Source of the DNA: Mucilaginibacter sp.
GTDB taxonomy: Bacteria > Bacteroidota > Bacteroidia > Sphingobacteriales > Sphingobacteriaceae
Direction: 5' to 3'
NCBI GenBank assembly: GCA_028288305.1
Contig: JAQBOA010000052.1
Span: 117,654-181,653 of the forward strand
DNA: 64,000 nucleotides
In this document: in pieces, positions 51,384-61,107 of the stretch
Numbering within the stretch: the first letter of the stretch is position 1
Layout of the letters: every line of letters starts with the position of its first letter
Program-made: the position numbers and the translations under genes
Notes under the pieces: model-generated
What the model was told of the DNA's origin: nothing
What the model saw: only the letters and a program-made list of their open reading frames with translations
Databases searched by the model: none

Positions 51384-54005
51384 TTACAAATCAGGTGAAA
51401 AGCTGAATCTTAATCCCCAGGGGGTCACTCCCGGGTGATCAAGATAATTAAAACGATGGACTAAATCTAACCGTAAAACTTTAAATATGTTACTTAAACC
51501 TACACTCGCTTCAACATATGGCGTATTGCCAAGTGCAAAAGTTGCCGGACTACCATTTGCATAAGTAGGGAATTTATAAAGATCAGGATGGATAAGTGGA
51601 TTATTTTGATCCCGGAGTCCGCCATACAGGATTTTAAATGAAACGATTTCCCGGAGTTTAAGATACTCTACAAGAGGGATTTTATTAAGAAAGAAACCGC
51701 CAAAATAATGTGTTAAATTAAGGCCTGCATAATGGTCACTTACAAACTCCAAAAAGTTCATGTCATTATATGCATTATTACTAACTAAATAAGTTTGATT
51801 TCCTGGAATGATTGCCAATAATGGAAAAGGAACCTGGCCTAACACTGTGCCACCCAAAAGAGTTACATCCGTATATCCTAATTGGGATAAATAAAAACGT
51901 TTGTAAATATTGGCGCTTAAATTTAAATAATTGTATTGTCCATTAACCAACCCTTTAATACCAGAGTTGATACTCATAGTGAATATTGGATATTTACTCG
52001 GAATGGTGAAGCGGTGTACAGTACCCTGTATAAACTTTTCATTCGGAGCATAACGAAGCAAAAGACTTATTTCTGAAGTAGTTAATTGTGTTACGGGTGG
52101 CAATGTTGCATCAATCGGCTGGTAAACCAATGTTCCAGCTGGTTGCTGTTGCCAGTTTTTAAATTCTAAATTAAAAGAGAAATGGTCTTGAAAATCCCTT
52201 ACGTAATTTAACCGGAAAATTTTGTTGTATAACCATAAATCACTTGTACCTCTTTGAAATGACCCCAGTAAACTTTGTGTTTTATTGATTAGAAAATTTT
52301 GCCCTGGTATGTCTGTATCATACTGATAACTTACTTTTAAATAATTATTAGGAAACAGGTATGGCGCTGTTTTATTGAAGGAAAATGTAGTGCTTAAGTA
52401 ATACTTAAGGCGCTCATCTTTGAAACCATAAGCAGTATAACCTTCCAAATAGATTGATTTATTAAATATTGGCGTGGTTCTGCCACCTAAACGTACACGT
52501 GTTCCTTCAATTGAGTTAAATGTATAAGTAGCATCAACCGGTCCAATTTGTACTGGCCCGGCATCTGCGTATCCGCCGATAATTGTTTTTACTAACCACA
52601 TGGTTCTTTTAAACGAAGGCATATTTTCCAGGCTATCGATATGGGTATATACTTTTGCCTGGGAGCCTGAAAGCGTATCGGTCCGGTGTTTTTTCCAAAA
52701 ATCCAGGTCAGTTTTATCAACATCGGGAACAGTTTGAGAACTATTACCATTATAAAACGCCTCGTTAACAGGAGAATTCAATTTGTAATTAGTATAGAAA
52801 ATAGTTCGCTCGCCGGCAAAGCCTACGCCTTTGTTTTTCAATATTCCAAAATCTGCTTTTACATCACTTTTTACCAGGTAATAACGCCCGTCAGGATATT
52901 GATCAAAATCCTGGTGGACTTTCATTGTGCGAAGAAAATTCAGATTAATTTGCTTATCTATGCTCAGATCCGCTCCCTTAACAGCATATTTTCCATCCAT
53001 AGTTACCCACAACTTTCCTTCAAACAACAGGTCTCCCCTATTCCGGGGCAAAAAGGTTATTTCTATAAGTTTTTGATTTCCGGATTGCACAGTGTCAGTA
53101 ATAAAAAACTTATAAAAATCAGGTGCATGATCTGCAATAGGGCTTAAAAACTGATTGGTTAAAATAAAGATATTATTGGAATAAAGATCTACTTGGCCAT
53201 ACAGGCGGTTTAAATAAAGGTCAAGTCCTTTGGGATCAACAAAGCTGCTGAAATCAACCTTTTTTTGTGCATCCAGAACTGTAATTGACTTTGAAGGGTT
53301 CTTCCTATAAAAATACCGGGAAAGTTTTTCACCCAAATAGACCGGAACGGTAGCTTGTTTTTTACCGTTTATCACCTGGCTGCTATCTATTAAAAACCGG
53401 TATTTATTAAAGAATTGACTGTTAAGAAATTTTGGGGAAAGGTCGGTAAGTGAAAATCCAATCCGTTCGTACTGATTATACTGAAGATAATCAGCATCTT
53501 CCATTTTATTAATGGGTTTGTGATCAATTACCTGTTGAATTAATGTAACAGCAGGATTATCTTTATTTTTGTAACGTTTTCTTTTAACCGAGCTAATCAC
53601 TACCTCCTTCAGCTGCGTCTGGCTGCTTTGAAGTTTTATATTCAATACTTGATCCTGGCCAGCTAAAATGGATTTAGTAACTGGTTTATAACCCACGCTG
53701 GTAAACTGTACCTGCTTATAGAGTCCTGCTACACTTAAAGCATAATTACCATGGTCATCAGTACTTGTTCCATAATCGTTACCAGCAAAGGTGACCATAA
53801 CCTGCACAATTGGTTTTCCTGAAGCTGCATCTGTTATTATACCACTTACACTTGTATGGTTTAGTTTCAGTGAATCCTTTTTGATAGTGTCTGCTAAGAT
53901 CCTTGTGCTATCGGTCTTTTTGAGCAACGTATCTTTTTGCTGAGCAAAACTAAAAATTGGTATTAATGAAGATATAATAAAAAGAATTCGCAGTATAATT
54001 TTCAT
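51384..54005 (-). CDS. DUF5686/carboxypeptidase-regulatory outer-membrane protein
   Basis: 873 residues from MKIILRILFIISSLIPIFSF, which is the signal peptide; an open frame extends 29 codons further into the end of the next gene. A CarboxypepD_reg-like domain lies at about 50-135 (VSGIITDAASGKPIVQVMVT, DDHGNYALSVAG). Then comes the large DUF5686 region and a C-terminal barrel ending in PWGLRFSFSPDL. Such proteins sit in the outer membrane; role unknown. It is followed closely by the next barrel gene upstream, so the two are probably co-transcribed. Confidence 0.8.
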   Translation of the reverse strand: MKIILRILFIISSLIPIFSFAQQKDTLLKKTDSTRILADTIKKDSLKLNHTSVSGIITDAASGKPIVQVMVTFAGNDYGTSTDDHGNYALSVAGLYKQVQFTSVGYKPVTKSILAGQDQVLNIKLQSSQTQLKEVVISSVKRKRYKNKDNPAVTLIQQVIDHKPINKMEDADYLQYNQYERIGFSLTDLSPKFLNSQFFNKYRFLIDSSQVINGKKQATVPVYLGEKLSRYFYRKNPSKSITVLDAQKKVDFSSFVDPKGLDLYLNRLYGQVDLYSNNIFILTNQFLSPIADHAPDFYKFFITDTVQSGNQKLIEITFLPRNRGDLLFEGKLWVTMDGKYAVKGADLSIDKQINLNFLRTMKVHQDFDQYPDGRYYLVKSDVKADFGILKNKGVGFAGERTIFYTNYKLNSPVNEAFYNGNSSQTVPDVDKTDLDFWKKHRTDTLSGSQAKVYTHIDSLENMPSFKRTMWLVKTIIGGYADAGPVQIGPVDATYTFNSIEGTRVRLGGRTTPIFNKSIYLEGYTAYGFKDERLKYYLSTTFSFNKTAPYLFPNNYLKVSYQYDTDIPGQNFLINKTQSLLGSFQRGTSDLWLYNKIFRLNYVRDFQDHFSFNLEFKNWQQQPAGTLVYQPIDATLPPVTQLTTSEISLLLRYAPNEKFIQGTVHRFTIPSKYPIFTMSINSGIKGLVNGQYNYLNLSANIYKRFYLSQLGYTDVTLLGGTVLGQVPFPLLAIIPGNQTYLVSNNAYNDMNFLEFVSDHYAGLNLTHYFGGFFLNKIPLVEYLKLREIVSFKILYGGLRDQNNPLIHPDLYKFPTYANGSPATFALGNTPYVEASVGLSNIFKVLRLDLVHRFNYLDHPGVTPWGLRFSFSPDL

Positions 54006-54092
54006 AAATCTAGGGGTATTTACTTCACAAGTAATTTTCGACGATATTTTTGTTATGAGATATTTTTGCCAGCAGGTAGTTCTTTTCATCAC

Positions 54093-55319
54093 CTAAAATA
54101 CTTCTCCGAGGCTAACAAAAAAGCCATGTGAGTCCCCTGTACCGACTCCGTAATCAATACAGATATTCGAATCAGAGTGTTTATTTAATTTTATTCTTAT
54201 ACCTGTACCTGCAGCCGGGGCTATTCTTTTAAAGACATTACTTTGCAATTCAGAAAAGCTTTCGCCGTTTGCAAAAACAACACCGCCAAGCAACCCATTA
54301 CGGGTTATCCTAAACCGATATTCCCCCTCTAAATAAAGTTCATCCCTACCTCTGAATCTGCCTATGGCATATCCCCTTCCACTATTATTATACATATCTC
54401 CGCCTGTTGTTGGTAAATCAAGGTACGGTACATTACCAGAAGTGAATTGTATAAGACTCCAAATTGCAAGTATATTATTTGAATTTGGAGACAACCTGAA
54501 GTATTTTCTGAAATCAAACTGCAATGATTGCCAATTGGCATCACTTTTAAAAAATGTTGAATTTTCACGAAAAGTTATATTTGTATAAAATCCTCCAATG
54601 GGGCTGAACGGGTTTTTTCTGTTATCGAATAAAAAATCAATGTTTATTCCCGATGAAGATGACCTGGCAGTTTGTCCGTATTTTTTAAAATCTGAAATAG
54701 AATTATCAACATTACCCGTAGTAGTGATATTATAATGATAATCCAAATTATACCCAAATCCAACATACAAATCACCAGTTATCTTTTTTAACACGGTTTC
54801 ATATATACGCAGGTAATTATAAACCAAATGGTTATCTGTGACAAATGTTGTAAATGTACCTAAGCCATAAGTTTCGGTTGGATATTTTTCGAAGCGCAAA
54901 TCTGACACCACTTTATAATAATTTTCATTAGTCCAAATTTCTGACCGCGTAAAAAAAACTTTTTGGTTTTTAGTATCATAAGATAAAACAGCGGATATGA
55001 TGGAATAATTTTCGTTATGGGATAAACCAGTGTAGAAACCAACATTACCACTTATAGCAACAACTAATCCAGTTGAAAGGGTATATCCAGCATACGGGAT
55101 AATCGAAAAATTCGCTTTTTGGGGTAATTTCCGTTTTTCAAGAGATGTTTTTTTATCAAGTATTTTTTGAACCACGTCAATAAGGTCCTTTTGCATAGCA
55201 GAATCAACAGTTAAAGTTTTTGAACCAAAATCAGTTGCTTGCTGGGAAAAAGCATTTAAAACACTTAAGACTGCCGTCATGCTTATTAAATATTTAAGTG
55301 TTTTCAACAATATCCGCAA
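54093..55319 (-). CDS. BamA/TamA-like outer-membrane barrel (surface antigen)
   Basis: 408 residues. The frame starts with TTG; the first ATG is 13 codons later and would give a signal peptide with no positive charges, so the TTG start (MRILLKTLKYLISMTAVLSV) is preferred. The C-terminal half shows the Omp85-type barrel pattern: NIDFLFDNRKNPFSPIGGFY and a final ICIDYGVGTGDSHGFFVSLG. No POTRA domain is seen, so it is a short surface-antigen type. It lies 87 bp upstream of the DUF5686 gene. Confidence 0.7.
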   Translation of the reverse strand: MRILLKTLKYLISMTAVLSVLNAFSQQATDFGSKTLTVDSAMQKDLIDVVQKILDKKTSLEKRKLPQKANFSIIPYAGYTLSTGLVVAISGNVGFYTGLSHNENYSIISAVLSYDTKNQKVFFTRSEIWTNENYYKVVSDLRFEKYPTETYGLGTFTTFVTDNHLVYNYLRIYETVLKKITGDLYVGFGYNLDYHYNITTTGNVDNSISDFKKYGQTARSSSSGINIDFLFDNRKNPFSPIGGFYTNITFRENSTFFKSDANWQSLQFDFRKYFRLSPNSNNILAIWSLIQFTSGNVPYLDLPTTGGDMYNNSGRGYAIGRFRGRDELYLEGEYRFRITRNGLLGGVVFANGESFSELQSNVFKRIAPAAGTGIRIKLNKHSDSNICIDYGVGTGDSHGFFVSLGEVF

Positions 55320-55553
55320 TTAATTTAAAGACATAATATTTCGGCATTATGTTTTATGATTCTTTTATTGTTTAATATTAACTAAATTTCCCCAAAACAA
55401 TAACTAATCACGGAAAAGTAAACTATCATGTAAACTATATAAATAGAGGATTATTATCCGTTACAAAAAGTATTTCATATTTGTTACATAATTATTTATA
55501 CGTTGTATTTAGCTTAATGTTGGCTTATAATAATACAATATTCTACAAAAAAA

Positions 55554-55579
55554 GCGTTCTGCCTCTCACCGCAGAACGC
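55554..55579 (-). terminator. terminator of the TonB-receptor-like gene
   Basis: Stem GCGTTCTGC (55554-55562) against GCAGAACGC (55571-55579), with a T tract next to it on the minus strand. The rest of the gap 55320-55724 holds nothing recognisable. Confidence 0.8.
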
Positions 55580-55724
55580 CCTGTTACGGATAAAATCCAA
55601 TAACAATCAACTAAATCCAGATCAACGTCTCACCATTGATCTTTTCTCATGATTCTAAAAGAATCCTAAGCTCTTAAATTTATATTTATTAGATACTAAA
55701 TTATTCCCCATTGTTACATTAAAC

Positions 55725-58577
55725 TTAATCACCCCCTGGGCCGCCTGGTCCACCGCCTGGAGTACCACCACCGGGCGGTGGACCAAATCCTCTTCCCGGG
55801 CTCATTTCTGGTTTTTTCCCTGCCATTTTTTGGAAACGATAAGTAAAGGTTAACAAGTAATAACGACCCAGGCGGTTAGCATTGGTTTGCGTTATATAAC
55901 TCCCGTTTTGTGTACTGGTAAAACCTGTATTCTGATTAAACACATCAAATACCGAGAAACGCAGGGTAGCCATATTACCCTTTAAAAACCTTCGTTCAAC
56001 ATAAGTATTAAAAACATTGGGGTTTGTAGCGCCTTTGTACCCATAATAAAGCGTTTTTGTATAATCGTAACTATAGGTCCAGTCTTTCCAAACATAATTT
56101 TTGCCATTTAAACCAATTACCCATGATCTGAAATTATCCTGTATACCTAGCTGGGGGATAGAGTTTTGTGAAGAATTAACACTGTAAGTTGTACTGAATT
56201 GAGCATCGATAATGTCGGTTATATCTATCCGGAAACGTACTCCCTGCGATAGTACCAGCGTTTTGGCGATATTTTTTTCTGTAGTCATATCATAGGTAGT
56301 CGGGTCAACATTTGTGATATATGAAATATTGTTATTATATGACAGGTTACCTATAAAAAAGAGATTATACTTCCGTTTTTCCCAGGGCTTTGCGAATACA
56401 TAAAATGCCGAGGCGGAATAATACCCTGTCGTATTTAAATAATCAGTCGCTATAGTTCCTGCAAGCCTGCTGTCGGGTGTATATATACGCGGATATGTAA
56501 TGGTATTGGCTACAATTTTATTATCAGTTTGAACAAAAGAAAAGTTGCTGAAAAATACATTGCCCGACTCGAAATTGAACTTGTTATACCGTAAAGAAAA
56601 GGTATTATTATATTCTGGTTTCAGGTCAGGATTTCCAGTCACAGGGTACAACGCACTCGAAAAATCAGTCACAGGTTGCAATTCCGAATAAGTTGGCATG
56701 TTACTGCTTCCGCTGTAATTGGCGCTTAGCGACTGCGTACGTGAAAAATTATAGATAAAATGTGCATTGGGAGAAAAGTTGAACGTGCTTATGCTTGTTG
56801 GAGCGCTAACCGGCGAGTTACCTTCTAACAGTGAAGGTTGTGCAGTTACTCCCAGTACATAGTTATATTTCTTTTCAATAAAACGGTAGTTTAAACCAAA
56901 GCGATTAGTTATGAAAGTGAAATTATAGTTATTACTTAAAAGCGCGTATTGGTTTATATCATTATTTGCTGCCAGTGTATCAGTTTCCTTATCGGCTGTT
57001 GTATATGAATGTTTGTAATTGTAGTTAAGTTCAATGTAGGAATGTTTGGCTATTGGCTCAATGTAGGATAAGGATGTCCCAACGGTGTCAGTACGACTAT
57101 TAGTAGTAATAAACTGGTCCAAAGGAGCATTAGGATTACCTCTTATATATTGGTAAACCGGGTTCTGGTATTGATTACTTACTGCAGATCCAACACCAAT
57201 ATTTATGCTAAAATTACGGCCATGACCATTAAAACGGTGATTATAAAGCACATTTATACCATAATTTGGCGCCGATGAATGGCTTATTGAGTTAAAACTA
57301 TAATCAGATAAGGTTGATGTATCAGCCATCAGTAAATTTGTACCACTTTGAGTAGTATGCACACCTGCATATGAATATGAAGGGCTTATCTTAAAATAGT
57401 CCAAAGTATCTGGTCGGTACTCCATATTAAAAGTGAACCTGTGGTTTATTTTCCCATCCGTTTCATTACTTTTTTGTGTGTTTGTGGTAGGATTTGTTAA
57501 AGAGATATTATTTTGTATCGTTGAGCTTATCGTATTTATTGTATTGTCCGAAAAACTATAACTGCCATACACAGTGATCTTTTTTCCCCATGAGTCGCGA
57601 TAATTAAATCCTATAGAACGTGCTGTTGTAATACCATTTGTAATGTTATTGCCTCCCGGAGGGCCGCCACCTCCCCTGCCGCCACCGCCGCCACCAGGAC
57701 CACCAAAATTAAAAAGGCTGGTATTTGTATTATTAAGATTGCCCAATACAGCTACTTGTTGATTACCGTTAAAGTTAAATAAGTTGAATTGGGCCAGGTA
57801 CCTGCTTTGATCTTTTGTACCATCTATTTGTGGAATAGCATCCTGACCAGCCCCGGCACTGGCCTGACCAAAATAGCCGTGATTCCTGCTCGGTTTAATA
57901 TTAATATTTAAAATGGTTTCAGGTTCGCCGGTTTTTATGCCGGTTAAATTTGCCTGATCGCCGTAGTCATTTACCATTTGAACATTTTGAACCGCATCTG
58001 CAGGTAAATTTTGAGTAGCTGTTTTTAAATCACCACCAAAAAACTCCTTTCCATTAACCCTTACTTTTGTTACGCTTTTTCCCTGGAAGGTTACATTGCC
58101 CTGGGCATCAACATCTGCTCCCGGTATCTTTTTTATCATATCCTCTACAGGCGCCCCATCTCTTACTTTATAAGCGGCTGCATTAAATTCAACAGTGTCT
58201 TCTTTTATTTTTATAGGGAGTACATCGGATATAACAACTGTGTTTAACATTGTTGTGGAAGGTTTTAAAATTATCGGCCTCAAAAAAACAGGGTTATTAG
58301 TACTATCCAAAACAAAATGGCGCTTTACAGGCAGATAACCAATAGATTGTAGTACCAAACTAAACTGCTTCGCTTTTACTGAAGGGAAAAGAAATGCACC
58401 TTTTGAATCAGTAACTGTTGTAAGGCTATCTGTACCTGTTAAAAGTTTAACAGTTGAACCTGGCAGTGTTTGTTTGGTTGAATCCTGTACAGTACCGTGT
58501 ACATCCCTGCCCGTTTGGGCATAACCTTTTATATTTATCAAAAGGGCTACGGCTATAAAAAAGTATACTAATTTCAT
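55725..58577 (-). CDS. outer-membrane beta-barrel, TonB-receptor-like with CarboxypepD_reg domain
   Basis: 950 residues. Signal peptide, a CarboxypepD_reg-like domain at about 22-110 (DVHGTVQDSTKQTLPGSTV, DSKGAFLFPSVKA) and a plug-like domain with PVEDMIKKIPGADVDAQGNV and NGKEFFGGDLKTATQNLP. An outer-membrane barrel with many aromatic strands follows. The tail is extremely Gly/Pro-rich (PGRGFGPPPGGGTPGGG), and a Gly-rich loop (GGPGGGGGGRGGGGPP) occurs near residue 300. Ligand unknown. It is divergent from the LytS/LytTR pair. Confidence 0.8.
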   Translation of the reverse strand: MKLVYFFIAVALLINIKGYAQTGRDVHGTVQDSTKQTLPGSTVKLLTGTDSLTTVTDSKGAFLFPSVKAKQFSLVLQSIGYLPVKRHFVLDSTNNPVFLRPIILKPSTTMLNTVVISDVLPIKIKEDTVEFNAAAYKVRDGAPVEDMIKKIPGADVDAQGNVTFQGKSVTKVRVNGKEFFGGDLKTATQNLPADAVQNVQMVNDYGDQANLTGIKTGEPETILNINIKPSRNHGYFGQASAGAGQDAIPQIDGTKDQSRYLAQFNLFNFNGNQQVAVLGNLNNTNTSLFNFGGPGGGGGGRGGGGPPGGNNITNGITTARSIGFNYRDSWGKKITVYGSYSFSDNTINTISSTIQNNISLTNPTTNTQKSNETDGKINHRFTFNMEYRPDTLDYFKISPSYSYAGVHTTQSGTNLLMADTSTLSDYSFNSISHSSAPNYGINVLYNHRFNGHGRNFSINIGVGSAVSNQYQNPVYQYIRGNPNAPLDQFITTNSRTDTVGTSLSYIEPIAKHSYIELNYNYKHSYTTADKETDTLAANNDINQYALLSNNYNFTFITNRFGLNYRFIEKKYNYVLGVTAQPSLLEGNSPVSAPTSISTFNFSPNAHFIYNFSRTQSLSANYSGSSNMPTYSELQPVTDFSSALYPVTGNPDLKPEYNNTFSLRYNKFNFESGNVFFSNFSFVQTDNKIVANTITYPRIYTPDSRLAGTIATDYLNTTGYYSASAFYVFAKPWEKRKYNLFFIGNLSYNNNISYITNVDPTTYDMTTEKNIAKTLVLSQGVRFRIDITDIIDAQFSTTYSVNSSQNSIPQLGIQDNFRSWVIGLNGKNYVWKDWTYSYDYTKTLYYGYKGATNPNVFNTYVERRFLKGNMATLRFSVFDVFNQNTGFTSTQNGSYITQTNANRLGRYYLLTFTYRFQKMAGKKPEMSPGRGFGPPPGGGTPGGGPGGPGGD

Positions 58578-58849
58578 CTTGATCTTTGTTTAGATAGTGC
58601 AAATCAATATCTAAAGCGATCCGTTTAAAAACAAAATAGACAAGGGGTTAATAAAGGTAGATCAAGACATATTTTTAACCCATAAAACAACTTTTAAAGA
58701 TAAAAAAGGGAATAATTGCTTTTTAAAGATAAATATTGCCAACCTGTCGGTAAACGCTACCTCCTCATAGAATTGATTGTCTTTATGCAGAATTGATTTG
58801 TAATATTGTGGTTATATTGTTCAGTAAGAGGTTGATTAAGTAAGCATAG

Positions 58850-58903
58850 GTGTTCCAATTTGAGAAAGAAGAACACATTGAACGGTTGGAACACTTGGAA
58901 CAC
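58850..58903. promoter_or_regulatory. three TTGGAACAC boxes between divergent genes
   Basis: GTGTTCCAA (58850-58858, inverted) and two tandem TTGGAACAC copies (58886-58894 and 58895-58903). They lie 65-118 bp upstream of the LytS-like kinase in the 390-bp region shared with the divergent barrel gene. They are candidate binding sites for the LytTR regulator; the inverted copy could also pair with a direct copy in RNA. Confidence 0.5.
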
Positions 58904-58967
58904 TTGAGTTCTTAACCTGACCAACAAGCTGATGCCATTGTAATCAACTGAAGTAAAACATTATGAG

Positions 58968-60041
58968 ATGATCATTCCAAAATCAAAGAGTAAGTTAGTA
59001 ACCATAATTATCCATATATTGATATGGGGCGTATTCGGTATGATCTATTTTTTTCAGCCCTTAACCTGGAATATAGCTGTACCTTATCAATTATGGATAA
59101 AAAACAGCATTATTTTAGCTCTGCTTGTAATTGCCTTTTATTTTAATTCATCTGTTTTGGTCCCTAAGTTTTTATTAAAAAATCGTACAAGTATTTACTT
59201 TTTAATAGTCATTGGTGTCGCTGCAACTATAGTTTTATTAAATAGTTATGCTGATGGCTTACTAAACCTTCATCAACTATTAGATGAGGCTTTTCACAAA
59301 AGTGGACCGCCACCCAAACACCATAACAGAAATCACGATTGGGATATATTTATAATTTCTACAACAGCTTTAGTTCTAGGTATAAGTACCAGCATCACTG
59401 CTATTCAAAAATGGCAGAATGACAAACAAATGCACCAGCAAATGGAACAAGACAGGATAAGCTCTGAATTATCATTCCTGAAAGCACAGATCAATCCGCA
59501 CTTCTTTTTTAATACGCTAAATAATATTTATGCACTTACCCTGGTAAATGCGGATACATCGCGCAAAGCGATACATCAATTATCAAGGATGATGCGGTAT
59601 GTATTATATGATACTCAAAACAGCACAACCCAACTGAGCCAGGAAATTGCTTTTATAAAAGATTACATAAGCCTTATGCAGCTTCGGCTAACCGATGCGG
59701 TTAAAATAGATTTTGCATCGCCTGCCTCACTTAAAGATGTCCAGGTGGCGCCAATGATTTTTTTGCCTTTTGTGGAGAATGCTTTTAAACATGGAGTAAG
59801 TGCTATTCAGCCGAGTTATATAAATATCTCTATTGAACAAAAAGACAATTCACTTGAATTAAAAGTAAATAATACCATAAATAAAGAACAAAATAATAAC
59901 TTAGAAGAAAGTAGCGGAATAGGGCTTAATAATACCAGGCGCAGGCTCGACTTATTGTACCCCGGTAAGTACACTTTACTAATAAATGAAAATACCACCG
60001 ATAATATTTATTCAGTTCACTTAACACTTGATCTGTCATGA
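58968..60041 (+). CDS. LytS-type sensor histidine kinase
   Basis: 357 residues. Four hydrophobic segments at about residues 10-30, 45-65, 75-95 and 125-145 are followed by a coiled coil. The His_kinase domain has the phospho-acceptor His in LKAQINPHFFFNTLNNIYAL (about residue 175). The ATPase has VAPMIFLPFVENAFKHGVS and a G-box GIGLNNTRRRLDLLYPG. The stop overlaps the regulator start by 4 bp, giving a tightly coupled pair. Confidence 0.9.
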   Translation: MIIPKSKSKLVTIIIHILIWGVFGMIYFFQPLTWNIAVPYQLWIKNSIILALLVIAFYFNSSVLVPKFLLKNRTSIYFLIVIGVAATIVLLNSYADGLLNLHQLLDEAFHKSGPPPKHHNRNHDWDIFIISTTALVLGISTSITAIQKWQNDKQMHQQMEQDRISSELSFLKAQINPHFFFNTLNNIYALTLVNADTSRKAIHQLSRMMRYVLYDTQNSTTQLSQEIAFIKDYISLMQLRLTDAVKIDFASPASLKDVQVAPMIFLPFVENAFKHGVSAIQPSYINISIEQKDNSLELKVNNTINKEQNNNLEESSGIGLNNTRRRLDLLYPGKYTLLINENTTDNIYSVHLTLDLS

Positions 60042-60793
60042 TTATAAATTGTATCGCAGTTGATGATGAGCCATTGGCACTTGGGCTTGTATGTTCCTTT
60101 ATTGAACAAACGCCATTTCTGAACCTTATTGGCCGTTATTCAAGCGCTGTGGAAGCGTTGAAAGCTATTCATACTCAAAAAGTGGATGTTGTTTTTTTAG
60201 ATATACAAATGCCGGATTTGAATGGTATTGAACTGGCCCGTGTACTTGATAACAGTAAAGTCAATAAACCCCGTATTATTTTCACTACTGCCTACAACCA
60301 ATTTGCATTAGAAGGTTATCGGGTTGACGCGCTTGATTATTTGCTTAAACCTTTTAACTATGAAGAATTTTTGCACGCCGCTAATAAAGCTTTGGCTTAT
60401 GTAGAATTGCTTGAAAAATCAAACGCCACGCCAGTTGCTGCCCACGCCGCTATTATTGAAGAACGGATTGAGAACGAATACCTGTTTTTAAAAGTAGAGT
60501 ATCAATTAGTGCGGATAGCATTAAATGATATATTGTATATTGAAGGATTAAAAGATTATGTAAAAGTGTGGCTTAAAAGTAACGAAAAACCCATATTATC
60601 TCTTACCAGCCTTAAATCGTTAGAAGAAAAACTGCCATCAAAAAAATTTATGCGCGTGCACCGCTCATTTATTGTTTCCCTTGATAAAATCAACTCCATT
60701 ACCCGTAATGCAATGCAAATTGGTAAAATTAACATAACGGTAGGCGATCAGTACAAAGAAGCTTTCAGTAAGTTTTTGAGCAAGTGGGTTTAG
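60038..60793 (+). CDS. LytTR-family response regulator
   Basis: 251 residues. Receiver domain at about 1-120 with acidic AVDDEPLALGLV, phospho-acceptor Asp in VVFLDIQMPDLNGIEL and ALDYLLKPFNYEEF. LytTR DNA-binding domain at about 150-250 (NEYLFLKVEYQLVRI, LYIEGLKDYVKVWL, RVHRSFIVSLDKI). LytTR proteins bind short direct repeats. Its likely targets are the divergent barrel gene and its own operon. Confidence 0.92.
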   Translation: MIINCIAVDDEPLALGLVCSFIEQTPFLNLIGRYSSAVEALKAIHTQKVDVVFLDIQMPDLNGIELARVLDNSKVNKPRIIFTTAYNQFALEGYRVDALDYLLKPFNYEEFLHAANKALAYVELLEKSNATPVAAHAAIIEERIENEYLFLKVEYQLVRIALNDILYIEGLKDYVKVWLKSNEKPILSLTSLKSLEEKLPSKKFMRVHRSFIVSLDKINSITRNAMQIGKINITVGDQYKEAFSKFLSKWV

Positions 60794-60796
60794 ACG

Positions 60797-60846
60797 AATG
60801 TTGGAAGGTTGAAAAGTTGGAAGGTTGTAAGGTTTTAAAGTTGTAT
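60797..60846. repeat. GTTGNAAN octamer tract
   Basis: Units ATGTTGGA, AGGTTGAA, AAGTTGGA, AGGTTGTA, AGGTTTTA and AAGTTGTA follow in 8-bp steps right after the regulator stop. Same family as 26365-26500. The rest of the 314-bp gap up to 61107 carries only the promoter element below. Confidence 0.6.
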
Positions 60847-61065
60847 TAAGATTAACGGATTTTACCCATATAACTTCAAATATTTAGTTAAACACCCTAA
60901 GCATTTAAAATAAATCCCGATAGGTTGAAATAATTTGTACCAGAGTAAAATAAAAACAAGTTTTATAAAATATATTTAACGAATCCCTCTCATATTGATT
61001 AATATTTGAAAAAATTAATCCTATAAGTTGATTTAAACTTATCACAAGTACTAAAATAATGCTAT

Positions 61066-61073
61066 TATATTTG
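61066..61073 (+). promoter_or_regulatory. -7 promoter element of the RND efflux operon
   Basis: TATATTTG, 35 bp upstream of the adaptor start; a matching -33 element is not clear. Confidence 0.45.
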
Positions 61074-61107
61074 CACGCTTAAAAAGCATATTTCTATTCT
61101 GCAACAA

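Noticed and set aside
59816..59998. Minus-strand open frame in the LytS-like kinase
   Set aside because: Shadow of the kinase ATPase domain.
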